Under the pieces are notes generated by a model. It was not told the origin of the DNA and made no database searches. It saw only the letters and a list, made by a program, of their open reading frames with translations. Positions 16,818 through 25,860 of a stretch of 64,000 bases of DNA are shown piece by piece. Position numbers and translations under genes: made by a program. The stretch spans positions 990,054 to 1,054,053 of the forward strand of contig NZ_KB235896.1 in assembly GCF_000332135.1 (NCBI RefSeq). The letters are read 5' to 3'. The DNA comes from Anabaena sp. PCC 7108. GTDB lineage: Bacteria > Cyanobacteriota > Cyanobacteriia > Cyanobacteriales > Nostocaceae. Position 1 is the first letter of the stretch. Each line of letters opens with the position of its first letter.

Positions 16818-16936
16818 AGTAGGTTGGCGTTGAAAATTGTCGTTATAGCAAGGCAAGAGGCAAGAGGCAAGAGTAAAGAAGGTTTCAGCGATTTTACGTT
16901 TCTTTACACAGTTTGGTTTTATTATGTTCACCTACT
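16818..16936. mobile_element. MITE, second copy
   Basis: 119 bp, AGTAGG..CTACT with TA on each side (16816-16817, 16937-16938). It shares the first ~40 bp and the segment TTTTACGTTTC with the copy in the CDF gene; the internal heptamer here is GGCAAGA. Confidence 0.8.
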
Positions 16937-17256
16937 TATCTTGACATTATTTGTTGAGCTTTTTAAGTTGAGCTTTTAAAAAATATCTAGCGTTTTCTAG
17001 TCTGATGATTACAAATTCATCTGCGTTGATCTGTATTCATCCTTTTCCATCTGCGGTTAATTCTTTCTTCTTGTACTGAATTGAATGAAAACTACTATAG
17101 TGCTATGTACTTGAATGAGATAAATCATAAGCCCCCTCCTCGCTTGCGGGTTGGGGGTGAGGTTCTTGTATCTCACTCAACCGAGAACCGTTATATATAC
17201 TATCAAATTAGCTTTAAATAACTTTATTTACTCATAATTAGTATAAATTACAAATT

Positions 17257-18831
17257 ATGGCGAGTATCAAAGAACATTATGACATCATTATTATCGGTAC
17301 AGGAGCAGGTGGAGGGACATTAGTTCACCGCCTTGCACCCACAGGTAAAAAAATTCTAGTGCTAGAAAGAGGCGACTTTTTACCGAGAGAGAAAGCTAAC
17401 TGGAATCCAGAGGAAGTTTATCAAAAACATCATTACCATACTCATGAAGAATGGTATAACCAGGAAGGCAAAGCCTTTCAACCCCAGACAGGTTATTGGG
17501 TTGGCGGTAATACTAAACTTTACGGTGCGGCTCTAATTAGATTGCGAGAAAGAGATTTTACAAAGGTAGTTCATAAAGGCGGAATTTCTCCAGAATGGCC
17601 TTTAAAATATCAAGATTTTGAGCCGTACTACACACAGGCAGAAAAGTTATATGAGGTGCATGGTAAAGAAGGTGAAGATCCCACAGAACCACCTCGTAGC
17701 GAGTCATATCCTTATCCAGCAGTAAGTCATGAACCGGATATGCAAGCAATTGCTGATGGTATCCGCAAACTGGGTTACTATCCCTTTCATTTACCACTAG
17801 GATTAAAGCTGAATGAAAGCGATCTCATAAATAGTCGTTGTATTCGTTGCGATACTTTTGATGGATACCCTTGTCTGTTAGGAGCAAAAGCTGATGCTGA
17901 GGTAAACGCTATTCGTCCTACCTGGGAAAAGTATAGTAATTTCACTCTTAAAACTAATGCTAAAGTCTTACGACTGCATACTAATGAATCAGGGCGAGAA
18001 ATCACAAGTGTAGAAACTGAAATCGCCGGCGAAAAACATTATTTTGCCGGTGATATTGTCGTTGTTGCTTGTGGTTCTGTTAACTCTGCTGCCTTGCTGT
18101 TACGCTCTGCTAATGATCAACATCCCCAGGGATTAGCTAACAGTTCTGATCAAGTGGGGCGAAATTTCATGAAACAACTGGAAACAGCGATAGTTTCCAT
18201 CCATTTAGAAGTGAATCACGCCAACTTTCAAAAAACCATCGCTGTTAATGATTTTTATTGGGGAGAGCCAGATTTTCTTTATCCGATGGGTATGGTACAG
18301 AATACGGGCAATGTCCTTGCCGATATGATTCCCGCAGAAGCACCGCCATTAATGGCTCCATTGGTTAAATTAATTCCTCACCATGAGCGCCATTTGCTGG
18401 CGGAGAGGTCTGTGGGCTGGTGGTTGCAGACAGAAGATTTACCAGATCCAAATAATCGGATTCGAGTTGTGGGTGACAAAATTCATGTTGACTATACAGT
18501 AAATAATACTGTGGCTGGCGATCGCTTAATCCATCGTTGGACATCTGTACTCAAAACCATCCCCCGTGCTGCTAAACACGTCCTACCATTTAGTATTTAC
18601 CCCCGCACTCACTTACCAGAACAAGCAGTTGCTCATCAATGTGGCAGTTGTCGCTTTGGCACAGACCCCAAAACCTCAGTCCTTGATCTCAATTGCCGTA
18701 CCCATGATATTCATAATCTTTACGTGGTAGATAGTAGTTTTTTTCCTTCCAATTCAGGTGCTAACCCGACATTAACAATTATGGCCAATGCCTTGCGGGT
18801 TGGCGATTTTCTGGCAGCAGTGCTTCGTTAA
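17257..18831 (+). CDS. GMC-family oxidoreductase
   Basis: 524 residues. N-terminal FAD motif DIIIIGTGAGGGTLVHRLA (residues 9-27), GMC segment YWVGGNTKLYGAALIRLRERDF near 80, and the C-terminal domain with HQCGSCRFGTDP (near 468) and DSSFFPSNSGANPTLTIMA near 498. A Cys-rich segment CIRCDTFDGYPCLLGAKAD occurs near 198. The family oxidises alcohols, sugars or sterols with FAD. No signal peptide is seen, so probably cytoplasmic. Substrate unknown. Confidence 0.88.
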   Translation: MASIKEHYDIIIIGTGAGGGTLVHRLAPTGKKILVLERGDFLPREKANWNPEEVYQKHHYHTHEEWYNQEGKAFQPQTGYWVGGNTKLYGAALIRLRERDFTKVVHKGGISPEWPLKYQDFEPYYTQAEKLYEVHGKEGEDPTEPPRSESYPYPAVSHEPDMQAIADGIRKLGYYPFHLPLGLKLNESDLINSRCIRCDTFDGYPCLLGAKADAEVNAIRPTWEKYSNFTLKTNAKVLRLHTNESGREITSVETEIAGEKHYFAGDIVVVACGSVNSAALLLRSANDQHPQGLANSSDQVGRNFMKQLETAIVSIHLEVNHANFQKTIAVNDFYWGEPDFLYPMGMVQNTGNVLADMIPAEAPPLMAPLVKLIPHHERHLLAERSVGWWLQTEDLPDPNNRIRVVGDKIHVDYTVNNTVAGDRLIHRWTSVLKTIPRAAKHVLPFSIYPRTHLPEQAVAHQCGSCRFGTDPKTSVLDLNCRTHDIHNLYVVDSSFFPSNSGANPTLTIMANALRVGDFLAAVLR

Positions 18832-18888
18832 CCCATAGCAGACATTACCGCATAATGACTAATTTTTGTAAGCACAAAAAAGGCAAAG

Positions 18889-19332
18889 ATGATGACAAAC
18901 GATGAACGACAAATTACACCACCGCAACCGGACAATTTAGAAAGGACAAATTCTCTTGAGGGGGCGACAAGTCTAGGTACTGGAGGACTTTCTCCTCAGA
19001 TAGGATTACTTTTTTTAATATTTGCTACAGGTCTAGGTGCTGTAGGTGGTGGTATGGCCGGAGTCGCACTAGGTCGCTCTCTTAGTGGGAAAACAGGTGC
19101 TGCAATTGGTGGGGTTGCAGGGGCAATTGTCGGTGGAGTTGCAGGTAATAAATTAGCAGAGTTGGCTGAGGAATTTACTGAGGAACTTCAGCCCGAAATC
19201 GGCTTAGGATTAGGAGCGAATGACAAACCCATTGAACTACCCCCTCACTATTCCTGGGAAGAATTACAAGCATTATCAAAAAACCACACGGTGGAGAAAG
19301 TCAACCAAGCCGCTATCAGAAGCCTTAGCTAG
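18889..19332 (+). CDS. Hypothetical protein with glycine-zipper membrane segment
   Basis: 147 residues: a polar N-terminus (1-40), then a long glycine-rich hydrophobic stretch from GLLFLIFATGLGAVGGGMAG to VGGVAGNKLA (about 43-98) resembling a glycine-zipper hairpin, then an acidic tail. No enzyme motif. The stop lies about 11 bp before the inferred 3' end of the group II intron, so the C-terminus appears untouched. Start could be either of two adjacent ATGs at 18889/18892. Confidence 0.7.
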   Translation: MMTNDERQITPPQPDNLERTNSLEGATSLGTGGLSPQIGLLFLIFATGLGAVGGGMAGVALGRSLSGKTGAAIGGVAGAIVGGVAGNKLAELAEEFTEELQPEIGLGLGANDKPIELPPHYSWEELQALSKNHTVEKVNQAAIRSLS

Positions 19333-19384
19333 GCTAGACTTTGGTCGGGTAGCAGGACTATATCGCTATAATCCCGCCCCCTCA

Positions 19385-19418
19385 GAACCGGACTTGCGTC
19401 TTACGACGCATCCGGCTC
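19385..19418 (-). ncRNA. Group II intron domain V
   Basis: The 34-nt hairpin begins GAGCCGGATG and ends AGTCCGGTTC on the minus strand, with stem-loop GCGTC-GTAA-GACGC between. This is the canonical length and pairing of the catalytic domain. Confidence 0.88.
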
Positions 19419-21099
19419 AAGCAAGTCTCAAACTACTTGTTGTTCCAGAATGTATTTGCTGATGGCAGTACAGATGTACGAGTTGTAGGTTGCCGTAATT
19501 GTCACCACCACCCTGCGATTTGGGCTTTTTATGATGAAGATGTAACTCCTCATCATTTAATAGAGATTCCCCGCATACAGGACAGACATATTGTTGCCTT
19601 TGGGCTATCTTCTGTCTACTTTTGATTAATTCGGATTTAGCTTTAGCTTCCTGTCGTTTAATCCAGTAGTCCCTTAAATTGGGGTCATCGGGTGATGATT
19701 TACCCTTAACAAGAATGTGCCTTTCAATCTTGAACCAAGTAAATTTCAACATATAGGCTCCGGTTTGTTTATTACCGAATACCCATCGGTCAAATGGTCT
19801 ATCAAAATTTAGATTCCCCCAATATTTAGCCTTACGCCAGCTATCGGATTTATTTCGATGGGTGCGTTTGGCATACATTTTCTGCTTCTCATATAACCAG
19901 TGGTCAAGAGAATTGAAAATTTTTGAGGATACCCCATTTCGGAAGTAATTGGCTTGTCCCCGAATAATCGGATTAAGCTTTTTAACCACTGCATCTACTG
20001 GTTTACCTTTACAGTTACGCCATTCGGAACGCAGTTTACTCCGAATATTTAGCACAGACTTTTTGCTAGGTTTAATTAACAGCTTCCATCCAGTTTTAGT
20101 AGTTTGGTCTTGATAGTGCCTGATATTGAAACCCAAGAAGTCAAAACCTACTGCAAGATGCGATATTTTGGTTTTCTCCTGGGAGAGGGTAAGCCCCCTG
20201 ACTTGCATCCAATTATTGAGGATTTGAATAACATTTTCTGCATCTTCAAGTGTTTCACAGAACACCACAAAATCATCGGCGTATCTCACCAAAGCTCTTG
20301 CTGCACGGAGTTCTCCATCCTTGTTATATTTAACTCCAAGAGCAGATTCCATGCCATGTAAAGCTATATTCGCTAACAACGTACTGACAACAGACCCTTG
20401 CGGTGTACCTGCATCTGTAGGATGCCATGAACCCGCTTCCATATATCCTGCTAGTAGCCATTGTTTAATTAATTCACGGGCTGGAAAGCCTGTTAATCGC
20501 TCTAACAGAAAAATATGCGAAATGTTGTCAAAACATTGCGAGATATCTGCATCTACCACCCATTTCTTCCGTTTATTGGGACGGGCGAGGTTATAGATAC
20601 TGGCAATAGCATCATGGGGGCTGCGTCCTGGTCGGAAACCGTAACTTGACCTTTCAAAAATTGCTTCCCATTCGGGTTCTAAGGCATTTTTAACCATTGC
20701 CTGGATGGCACGGTCTTGTATGACTGGGATTCCTAAAGGTCGTTTCTTCCCATTAGCTTTTGGGATGTAAATTCGTCGTGCTGGTGATGATTTCCAGGGA
20801 GAATAAACAGTTAATTTATCTACTAACTGACCCCTGGCTGTAGCAGTTTTAACTACTACTTTATCTATTCCTGGTGTGTTTCGACCTCTGTTATACTGCG
20901 TCACTTTTCTAACGCTAACTAGGCGATTAGAATGGCTACGTAGCATCAGTTTCTGGAGAGAGCGTACCTTTTTCAGGTTGCCCTCAGTTTTTGCCCTAAA
21001 GATTCGTTGTCTCAAATTCCGAACAATCCGATTAGCCTTGCGCCAATTAACGCAATTCCAATCTGTTTGTCCCTTGGTTCTGTTTACAGTTACCTGCAT
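19417..21099 (-). CDS. ltrA: Group II intron reverse transcriptase/maturase with HNH endonuclease
   Basis: 560 residues. RT motifs: RRIYIPKANGKKRPLGIP (108-125), YGFRPGRSPHDAI (153-165), VVDADISQCFD (181-191), GTPQGSVVSTLLANI (231-245) and the active-site YADD (273-276). Then FDFLGFNIRHY, a maturase X domain, and a C-terminal zinc/HNH nuclease with CPVCGESL, HLHHKKPKSQGG and the final LVHLYCHQQIH. All catalytic residues are present, so the protein may be active. It supports splicing and target-primed reverse transcription of the intron. The stop lies at the start of domain V, as usual. Confidence 0.94.
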   Translation of the reverse strand: MQVTVNRTKGQTDWNCVNWRKANRIVRNLRQRIFRAKTEGNLKKVRSLQKLMLRSHSNRLVSVRKVTQYNRGRNTPGIDKVVVKTATARGQLVDKLTVYSPWKSSPARRIYIPKANGKKRPLGIPVIQDRAIQAMVKNALEPEWEAIFERSSYGFRPGRSPHDAIASIYNLARPNKRKKWVVDADISQCFDNISHIFLLERLTGFPARELIKQWLLAGYMEAGSWHPTDAGTPQGSVVSTLLANIALHGMESALGVKYNKDGELRAARALVRYADDFVVFCETLEDAENVIQILNNWMQVRGLTLSQEKTKISHLAVGFDFLGFNIRHYQDQTTKTGWKLLIKPSKKSVLNIRSKLRSEWRNCKGKPVDAVVKKLNPIIRGQANYFRNGVSSKIFNSLDHWLYEKQKMYAKRTHRNKSDSWRKAKYWGNLNFDRPFDRWVFGNKQTGAYMLKFTWFKIERHILVKGKSSPDDPNLRDYWIKRQEAKAKSELIKSRQKIAQRQQYVCPVCGESLLNDEELHLHHKKPKSQGGGDNYGNLQLVHLYCHQQIHSGTTSSLRLA

Positions 21100-21816
21100 C
21101 TAACTTACACCTCGGTTTGAAATCATTACAACGGATATTGGTTGACTCACCTGCTCCCCGTCAGCACCCTTTCAGGTTAGGCATCTGCCCTATCCACCGG
21201 GTTATGGATTCCCCTTTCCTTTCGGCTGGTGGCTTTCGCTTTTGGAAGCATCCTTGACCCACTGAAGAATTAGGCTCCCCTCACGGGTTGCTTACTGGGC
21301 AAATCCCAGACTTCATTGGGGTTACTACGTTACGCACGGATGAGATTTAATTGGGTAGGGTGTCCTCTCTACACCGGAGTATTTGGTGTCCCAGTTCAAC
21401 CAAATTGGGGGGCTGAACCTTGACTGAATAATTTTGGGGTATTCAGTGCCTTTACTCGTATCATCGTTTCAGCCTTTTCGATGACCATTTCTAACGATGC
21501 CTAAACAAGGATTCATTTACATTCACCCATCCAATCTTTCCTTTGCCCGGTTACATTTCTAGGCTAAATGCTTCCTTGGGCTTTACTTTCCGCTTCACAC
21601 ATCACCGTTACCAGTGACGCATGGGAATGTTAGGAACAGTCTTGGACACCAGACTGGAGGAATCGGTTCCTCACTCATCTTTTGGAAGCTTTATATATAG
21701 GGGCTTCCAGCCCTTCGTGCGTCATCGTGTCGCACCCGAAACGGGAAATTTGTACGCTGAGAAAGACGAAGGAATACTCAGTAATTTCCTCCGTGTCTCT
21801 CTCCCTTAAGAAAAAC

Positions 21817-22434
21817 TCAATTTATTTCTCGATACCGTTCCTGAAGATCCGTAATTGTAAATAAGGCTACAAATTTCAATCCAGCAGACTGATATAACTC
21901 TGCTCCCCCTTGCAGCCTATCTATCAGGGAAATTACAGTATCCACTGTATAACCCGCTGCTTGCAAACGCTCCACCGCCTTGAGTGCAGACTGTCCAGTC
22001 GTCACCACATCTTCCAAAACCACCACATTTGCACCCTCTGGCAAAGTCGGACCTTCAATATAAGCCATTGTCCCATGACCTTTAGCTTCTTTGCGAATAA
22101 TCAAAGCTGGTAAAGGGCGATTTTCATAGACAGAAATCACACTCACCGCTGAGACAATAGGATCAGCCCCCAGCGTTAAACCTGCTACAGCTTGTGTATT
22201 TTCAGGTAGCATGGATAACAATAACCTGCCCACAGCCACAGCACCTTGGGGATGAAGTGTTACCTGTTTGCCATTAATATAGTAAGAACTACGTTGTCCA
22301 GAAGAAAGAACAAAATCACCTTCTTGATAAGCAAGTTGGCAAAATAAATCTAGTAACTTCTGACGCAGAGTAGTTAAATCTGTAATAGCTGCCCAAATAT
22401 CTGAATAGGTAGAGGTTTCAGTAGAATAAGTCAT
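21817..22434 (-). CDS. pyrE: Orotate phosphoribosyltransferase
   Basis: 205 residues. PRPP-binding motif VVVLEDVVTTGQSA near residues 137-150, the flexible catalytic-loop Lys segment IIRKEAKGHGT near 112-122, and an N-terminal FVLSSGQRSSYYINGK orotate site near 41-56. It joins orotate to PRPP to give OMP in pyrimidine synthesis. The ~25 extra N-terminal residues before LRQKLLDLF are low in conservation; a later start is possible. The group II intron lies about 80 bp after its stop. Confidence 0.92.
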   Translation of the reverse strand: MTYSTETSTYSDIWAAITDLTTLRQKLLDLFCQLAYQEGDFVLSSGQRSSYYINGKQVTLHPQGAVAVGRLLLSMLPENTQAVAGLTLGADPIVSAVSVISVYENRPLPALIIRKEAKGHGTMAYIEGPTLPEGANVVVLEDVVTTGQSALKAVERLQAAGYTVDTVISLIDRLQGGAELYQSAGLKFVALFTITDLQERYREIN

Positions 22435-22535
22435 TACAAGCTGTTAAAAGTTGTGCTACACCAAAGATTGAACTCATGTGAGTTCTGAAATTAAGCATAA
22501 ATTAAGATTCGCTCAAAAATTGAGGAGTAGTGAAC

Positions 22536-22970
22536 ATGAGTATAAAATTTCAAACCCTGAGTGGATTGTTGTTACTGTTAGCTACTAGTAGCGCTTTTCC
22601 TTTAGCTGCATCTGCTGAAATGCAAACAGACAATTATTCACCAATTAATGATACATTCGAGAGAGCTTTTTATCGTAATGATCCTAACTTTTACGACAAT
22701 GGCAGTTTACAGCGTCAAGTGGATTCTTTAATTGGTCCGGGGAAGAAGTTCGGAACTACTTTCCCTGACAATGAAATTGCCAAAGATGCCGAGTTAGTGA
22801 ATACTGTCTATCGTGATCTTCTCACTCAACAGGCTATGAATGATCCATATCTTCGCACCCCAGATTTACCCAATCCTTACGATTCTTCCCTGTTGATGTC
22901 TCCCCGCTACAATGCTAATAAGCTCAAAGTCGGGACTGAATTCCGTTTTGAAAGTTTTACTTCTCGCTAA
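22536..22970 (+). CDS. Secreted hypothetical protein
   Basis: 144 residues from ATG 22536, chosen because GAGGAG lies about 8 bases upstream; a GTG at 22530 is too close. The N-terminus is a signal peptide (FQTLSGLLLLLATSSAFPLA, likely cut after ASA). The mature part is polar with conserved-looking FERAFYRNDPNFYDN and YRDLLTQQAMNDPYLRTPDLPNPYDSSLL. No known domain is recognised; probably a cyanobacterial periplasmic or thylakoid-lumen protein. Confidence 0.75.
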   Translation: MSIKFQTLSGLLLLLATSSAFPLAASAEMQTDNYSPINDTFERAFYRNDPNFYDNGSLQRQVDSLIGPGKKFGTTFPDNEIAKDAELVNTVYRDLLTQQAMNDPYLRTPDLPNPYDSSLLMSPRYNANKLKVGTEFRFESFTSR

Positions 22971-23040
22971 GAGGCTGTTTGTTTCTTGAGTACTGAGTAG
23001 TTATTTAGTTACTCTCAGGACTCAGGACTTTCTGTAAATA

Positions 23041-23072
23041 TTAAATGCGCCCTGCTGGAATCGAACCAGCCT
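23041..23072. other. Left attachment repeat (displaced tRNA 3' end)
   Basis: TTAAATGCGCCCTGCTGGAA and the next 12 bases are identical to 32322-32353. It contains the complement of the T arm and acceptor 3' strand but no anticodon arm, so it is not a second tRNA. Confidence 0.88.
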
Positions 23073-23146
23073 ATCTAGCTGATTCCCGATTTTAGCGGGT
23101 TTGGATTACCAGTTTTCTTTCAATTCCGTTCTTACTGATAAGCAGA

Positions 23147-23170
23147 ATTGAGAGAGAAATGAGAGAAACT
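23147..23170. other. Candidate integrase arm-binding repeat, left
   Basis: ATTGAGAGAGAAATGAGAGA lies about 75 bp inside the left end and overlaps the integrase start. A near copy (ATTGAGAGAAAACTGAGAGA) lies at 32242-32264, about 60 bp inside the right end. Matching short repeats near both ends are typical of arm sites. Confidence 0.4.
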
Positions 23171-24607
23171 GAAAAGCAAGTTACAGCAAGCAATCTAACC
23201 AGCCACTTAATCGGCTATGAACGCTTATTAGCATTATTCAAAGATATTCAGAAACAAACACCCAAAGGTGTGGGACTGAAACGGGAAGTAAAGGCATCTG
23301 GTACATATATATTACTTCAGTTTAAGTTGGGTGATAAGCGAGTAGGTAAAGCGTGTAATTGTGACTTTACTGAAATAGGTATAGTCAAGGCGTTAGAAAA
23401 AGCTAACAAGGTAAGTGAAGCGTTAACTAAGTTTAGCAGTGAGACAGAATTTTGCGATTGGTACGATACGGTAATACTTGAGAAGAATGTTGTCAGGAAT
23501 GATCTGATTACATTTAGTGAAGCAATTAAGCTGGTAGAAGAAAACTATTGGAACAGCTACACAAAGAAGCGTCAAGAGCGAGATAGAAAAAATCCTAGTC
23601 ATCAATCATGCTGGTATGACACTTATGGGATGTTTTACAAGCTGCTACCACTAAATAACACAGTCAACTATAAGGACATTAAAGCCGTAATTGATAGTAA
23701 AGAACGTGGTACTAAGGTATTCAAGCTTTGTATTTGTGCTATGAAAAAGCTTGCTGAAATTGTTGATAATGTCAAGTTACGAGATGAATTAACTAAAATT
23801 GATGCCACTCAAACCAAGTTTAAGGAAAATCTCCAAAGCATCTCATTAGATGACTTTCTGAACTTGAGGGAAAGTGTAATTACAGAAGCGTTGAATGATA
23901 ACAGATGTAATCTTGAATCTAGGCAGTGTTGGCTGTTTGTGTTTTCAATGCAGGTCATTTACGGCATGAGACTACATGAAGTTTTTGCAGTTCAAAATAT
24001 TAATCAGCCATACAAAACGAAAGATGGGGTGATCATAGCGGCGCTTAATGACCCGAATAATAAAGAAATGATTGCTGTAGTAGGTGATAAAACGCTGTTA
24101 GGTACTACGACTAAAACAGGCTACAGGTTAGCACGTCCGATGATTCCACCTACTTATCCTGATTTGATTGAGAAGTTAGATATTAAATCAGGTAAGTTAC
24201 CAACTATTGAACTTAATTCAGATAATCCAGGTTTCATTAGGAAGTATCTTAGTGATATTGCAAGAAAGTCATTAGTGAGATGGACTAAGGACACAAGATT
24301 TACTCAGACTCACGCTTTACGTCATTTAGCTAATCTCAATGGGATGATGGCAGGAATACCGTTAGAAAAAAGAGCAATGTCTTTAGGTCACAGTCCCACT
24401 ATGAATGATACTGTTTACAAGAAACGTCAAACGACTAAAACGACACTGGACTTACTTACACAGTCAAGTAATCAAGCTATTCCATTACAGTCAGCAGTTG
24501 CAATGGCTCAACAGTTAGGTTGTATTGATGATAAGTCAATCAAGTTATTAGCTGCTATCTACAACGTTGCTGAAGTTGAGATTAGTAAAGTTATGGTGGT
24601 ACGTTAG
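23159..24607 (+). CDS. Tyrosine recombinase/integrase of the tRNA element
   Basis: 482 residues. The catalytic set is visible: Arg in YGMRLHEVF (about 275), HALRH with His385 and Arg388, GHSP with His411 and nucleophile Tyr420 (NDTVYKKR). The N-terminal half supplies the arm-binding and core-binding domains. Length and layout recall the XisA/XisC group of cyanobacterial recombinases, but that closeness needs an alignment. The gene starts 86 bp from the attachment repeat and points into the element. A rho-independent terminator follows at 24687. It would catalyse integration and excision at the tRNA. Confidence 0.88.
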   Translation: MRETEKQVTASNLTSHLIGYERLLALFKDIQKQTPKGVGLKREVKASGTYILLQFKLGDKRVGKACNCDFTEIGIVKALEKANKVSEALTKFSSETEFCDWYDTVILEKNVVRNDLITFSEAIKLVEENYWNSYTKKRQERDRKNPSHQSCWYDTYGMFYKLLPLNNTVNYKDIKAVIDSKERGTKVFKLCICAMKKLAEIVDNVKLRDELTKIDATQTKFKENLQSISLDDFLNLRESVITEALNDNRCNLESRQCWLFVFSMQVIYGMRLHEVFAVQNINQPYKTKDGVIIAALNDPNNKEMIAVVGDKTLLGTTTKTGYRLARPMIPPTYPDLIEKLDIKSGKLPTIELNSDNPGFIRKYLSDIARKSLVRWTKDTRFTQTHALRHLANLNGMMAGIPLEKRAMSLGHSPTMNDTVYKKRQTTKTTLDLLTQSSNQAIPLQSAVAMAQQLGCIDDKSIKLLAAIYNVAEVEISKVMVVR

Positions 24608-24686
24608 GTACAACAAGTAGCACAGCTATAACTGCATTATCTTACTGCCAGTAACACCACTTCAAATAAATACAGTAAGAAAAAAA

Positions 24687-24722
24687 GGGATAGTAATAAC
24701 AGCTTTACTATCCTTTTATTTT
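24687..24722 (+). terminator. Rho-independent terminator after the integrase
   Basis: Stem GGATAGTAA with complement TTACTATCC around a short loop, followed by TTTTATTTT. Confidence 0.75.
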
Positions 24723-24739
24723 GCGCCATTTAACTATGC

Positions 24740-25115
24740 ACACAATAACTCACTTTAGAATAACGTCATTAAGTTAGTTACAACTAAATGCAGTTAGTGG
24801 ATTACATCTAACTCAGTTAATAATTAAATGGCTTTAGATTGCAAAATAAAAGCTGCTAAATACGAAATCAAATAACGTGCTTTAATAATGCTCAAATAAC
24901 TAACGTTATTATTGGGATAACTAAAGTAACGATAACTCACATAACTATAATTACAATAATAGCGATAACAGTTATGTTGATATTGCGATTACGTTAATTA
25001 GATTATGCAATCTCAACTAACTAAAACTTGATAACTCAAATAGCGAGTATGAGAAACATGAGTTATGTGATATAAGATGTTAAATTATTATTGTAATCAG
25101 CAAAGATAACCAATA
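24740..25115. repeat. Iteron-like AT-rich tract (ATAAC/GTTAT motifs)
   Basis: About ten ATAAC and three GTTAT pentamers occur in ~370 bp, several as GATAACTC or AATAAC(G/T). No gene is seen here. Repeated short motifs in an AT-rich stretch of an element that carries a replicative helicase suggest a replication origin or protein-binding array. Irregular spacing makes this tentative. Confidence 0.4.
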
Positions 25116-25315
25116 CTAATGTTACTTATCTATCACCTTATTTTGCAAAACCATTGTAATTTAACCCTTGTGACTAAAAAACAAAATTAATGAGTAGAAC
25201 TCAAGTATAATTTTTTCAAATACAAAAAACTTACAAAATGTAAACACAACTTGACGATTACGTTTACAATATTAATTGTGAGGAATAAAACAAGCATCTC
25301 TGAACCTTGAAAAAT

Positions 25316-25481
25316 GAATATCCAAGACGCTCTGAGGTAACAGAGGCATCGAATAGTCAAGGATGCCGACGGTAGGTAAAAAACGGGCTGAGGATATTCT
25401 GCATAGTACCTGACCATACTTGTAGAACAAGTCCGGTTATTCCTTTTCGTAAGAAAGGAAGAGTTATCTATTCAGATAACT
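25316..25481 (+). ncRNA. Structured RNA resembling HEARO/omega RNA, without an effector gene in the window
   Basis: A closing helix GAATATCC (25316-25323)/GGATATTC (25392-25399) encloses hairpin CTCTG-AGGTAA-CAGAG (25330-25345) and hairpin GGCATC..GATGCC (25345-25367). AGGTA (25374-25378) can pair with TACCT beyond the helix as a pseudoknot. Three more hairpins follow: ACTTGT-AGA-ACAAGT, TTCCTTT..AGAAAGGAA, and AGTTATCT-ATTC-AGATAACT. The core GACGGTAGGT..ACGGGCTGAG..ATTC resembles the conserved core of omega RNA scaffolds (HEARO family) as I remember them. Those normally precede IscB/IsrB; here an RHH gene follows 41 bp downstream. Confidence 0.55.
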
Positions 25482-25522
25482 AGGTTGTGTTTCTCAAGTT
25501 AACTTTAACTATAAAGATAGCA

Positions 25523-25702
25523 ATGACAACTATTAAACAAAACTCTCTAACTCGTGTTGTACCAACTAGATTAACCATTAACGACTATGACCTTTTATCA
25601 GATGTTGCCAGACAAAATAAAAGTACAACTTCGGCTTTACTCAGACAGTTAGTGATGAAGTGTATTGAGAAGCAAGATAAAGAAATACCACCACTTGATT
25701 AA
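25523..25702 (+). CDS. Small ribbon-helix-helix (CopG-like) DNA-binding protein
   Basis: 59 residues from ATG 25523. Beta strand LTRVVPTRLT followed by two helices NDYDLLSDVARQNKS and TTSALLRQLVMKCI matches the RHH layout. Such proteins often repress replication or integration genes in mobile elements. It lies directly downstream of the structured RNA and upstream of the helicase gene, so it could control either one; that is inference. An upstream in-frame start at 25487 would add residues with no RHH character. Confidence 0.65.
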   Translation: MTTIKQNSLTRVVPTRLTINDYDLLSDVARQNKSTTSALLRQLVMKCIEKQDKEIPPLD

Positions 25703-25860
25703 GTGATGGCATCTCCAAATCTGTTCAAATATACGAAACAAACCAAATTGAGTAACAATCTAACTATGATAAACAATTATAATATAACACTTTTTCCGAT
25801 AATCAAGACCTAGAAACAACCGAATTAACACAGGAGGAACACAATCTAATACCGCTATTG

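Larger units (their letters stand above)
16294..17256. other. Long spacer with two mobile repeats
   Basis: About 960 bp between divergent genes. It holds inverted repeat copy B (16321-16515), a MITE copy (16818-16936) and a GC-rich block common in cyanobacterial spacers (17131-17165). I see no gene. Confidence 0.7.
19344..21735 (-). mobile_element. Group II intron with encoded reverse transcriptase
   Basis: On the minus strand the 5' end is GTGCGACACGATGACGCACG, starting at 21735 and matching the GUGYG group II consensus. The ribozyme 5' domains fill 21100-21735, the maturase follows, then domain V (19385-19418) and a domain VI-like hairpin with the 3' end near CTACCCGAC (19344-19352). Total about 2.39 kb, a normal size. 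It sits between convergent pyrE and the 18889 gene, so no reading frame is broken. The 3' boundary is inferred. Confidence 0.85.

Noticed and set aside
23041-23072. A second tRNA gene at the left end of the island
   Set aside because: Only the T arm and acceptor 3' strand are present. The sequence to the right has no anticodon or D arm, so it is an attachment repeat.
25187-25417. Minus-strand 76-codon frame
   Set aside because: It overlaps the structured RNA antisense and has low-complexity composition; the RNA fold explains the conservation-like signal better.
24608-25520. Hidden IscB/IsrB/TnpB gene near the structured RNA
   Set aside because: No frame on either strand in or near this interval shows RuvC or HNH motifs. 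The only HNH in the window belongs to the group II intron protein.
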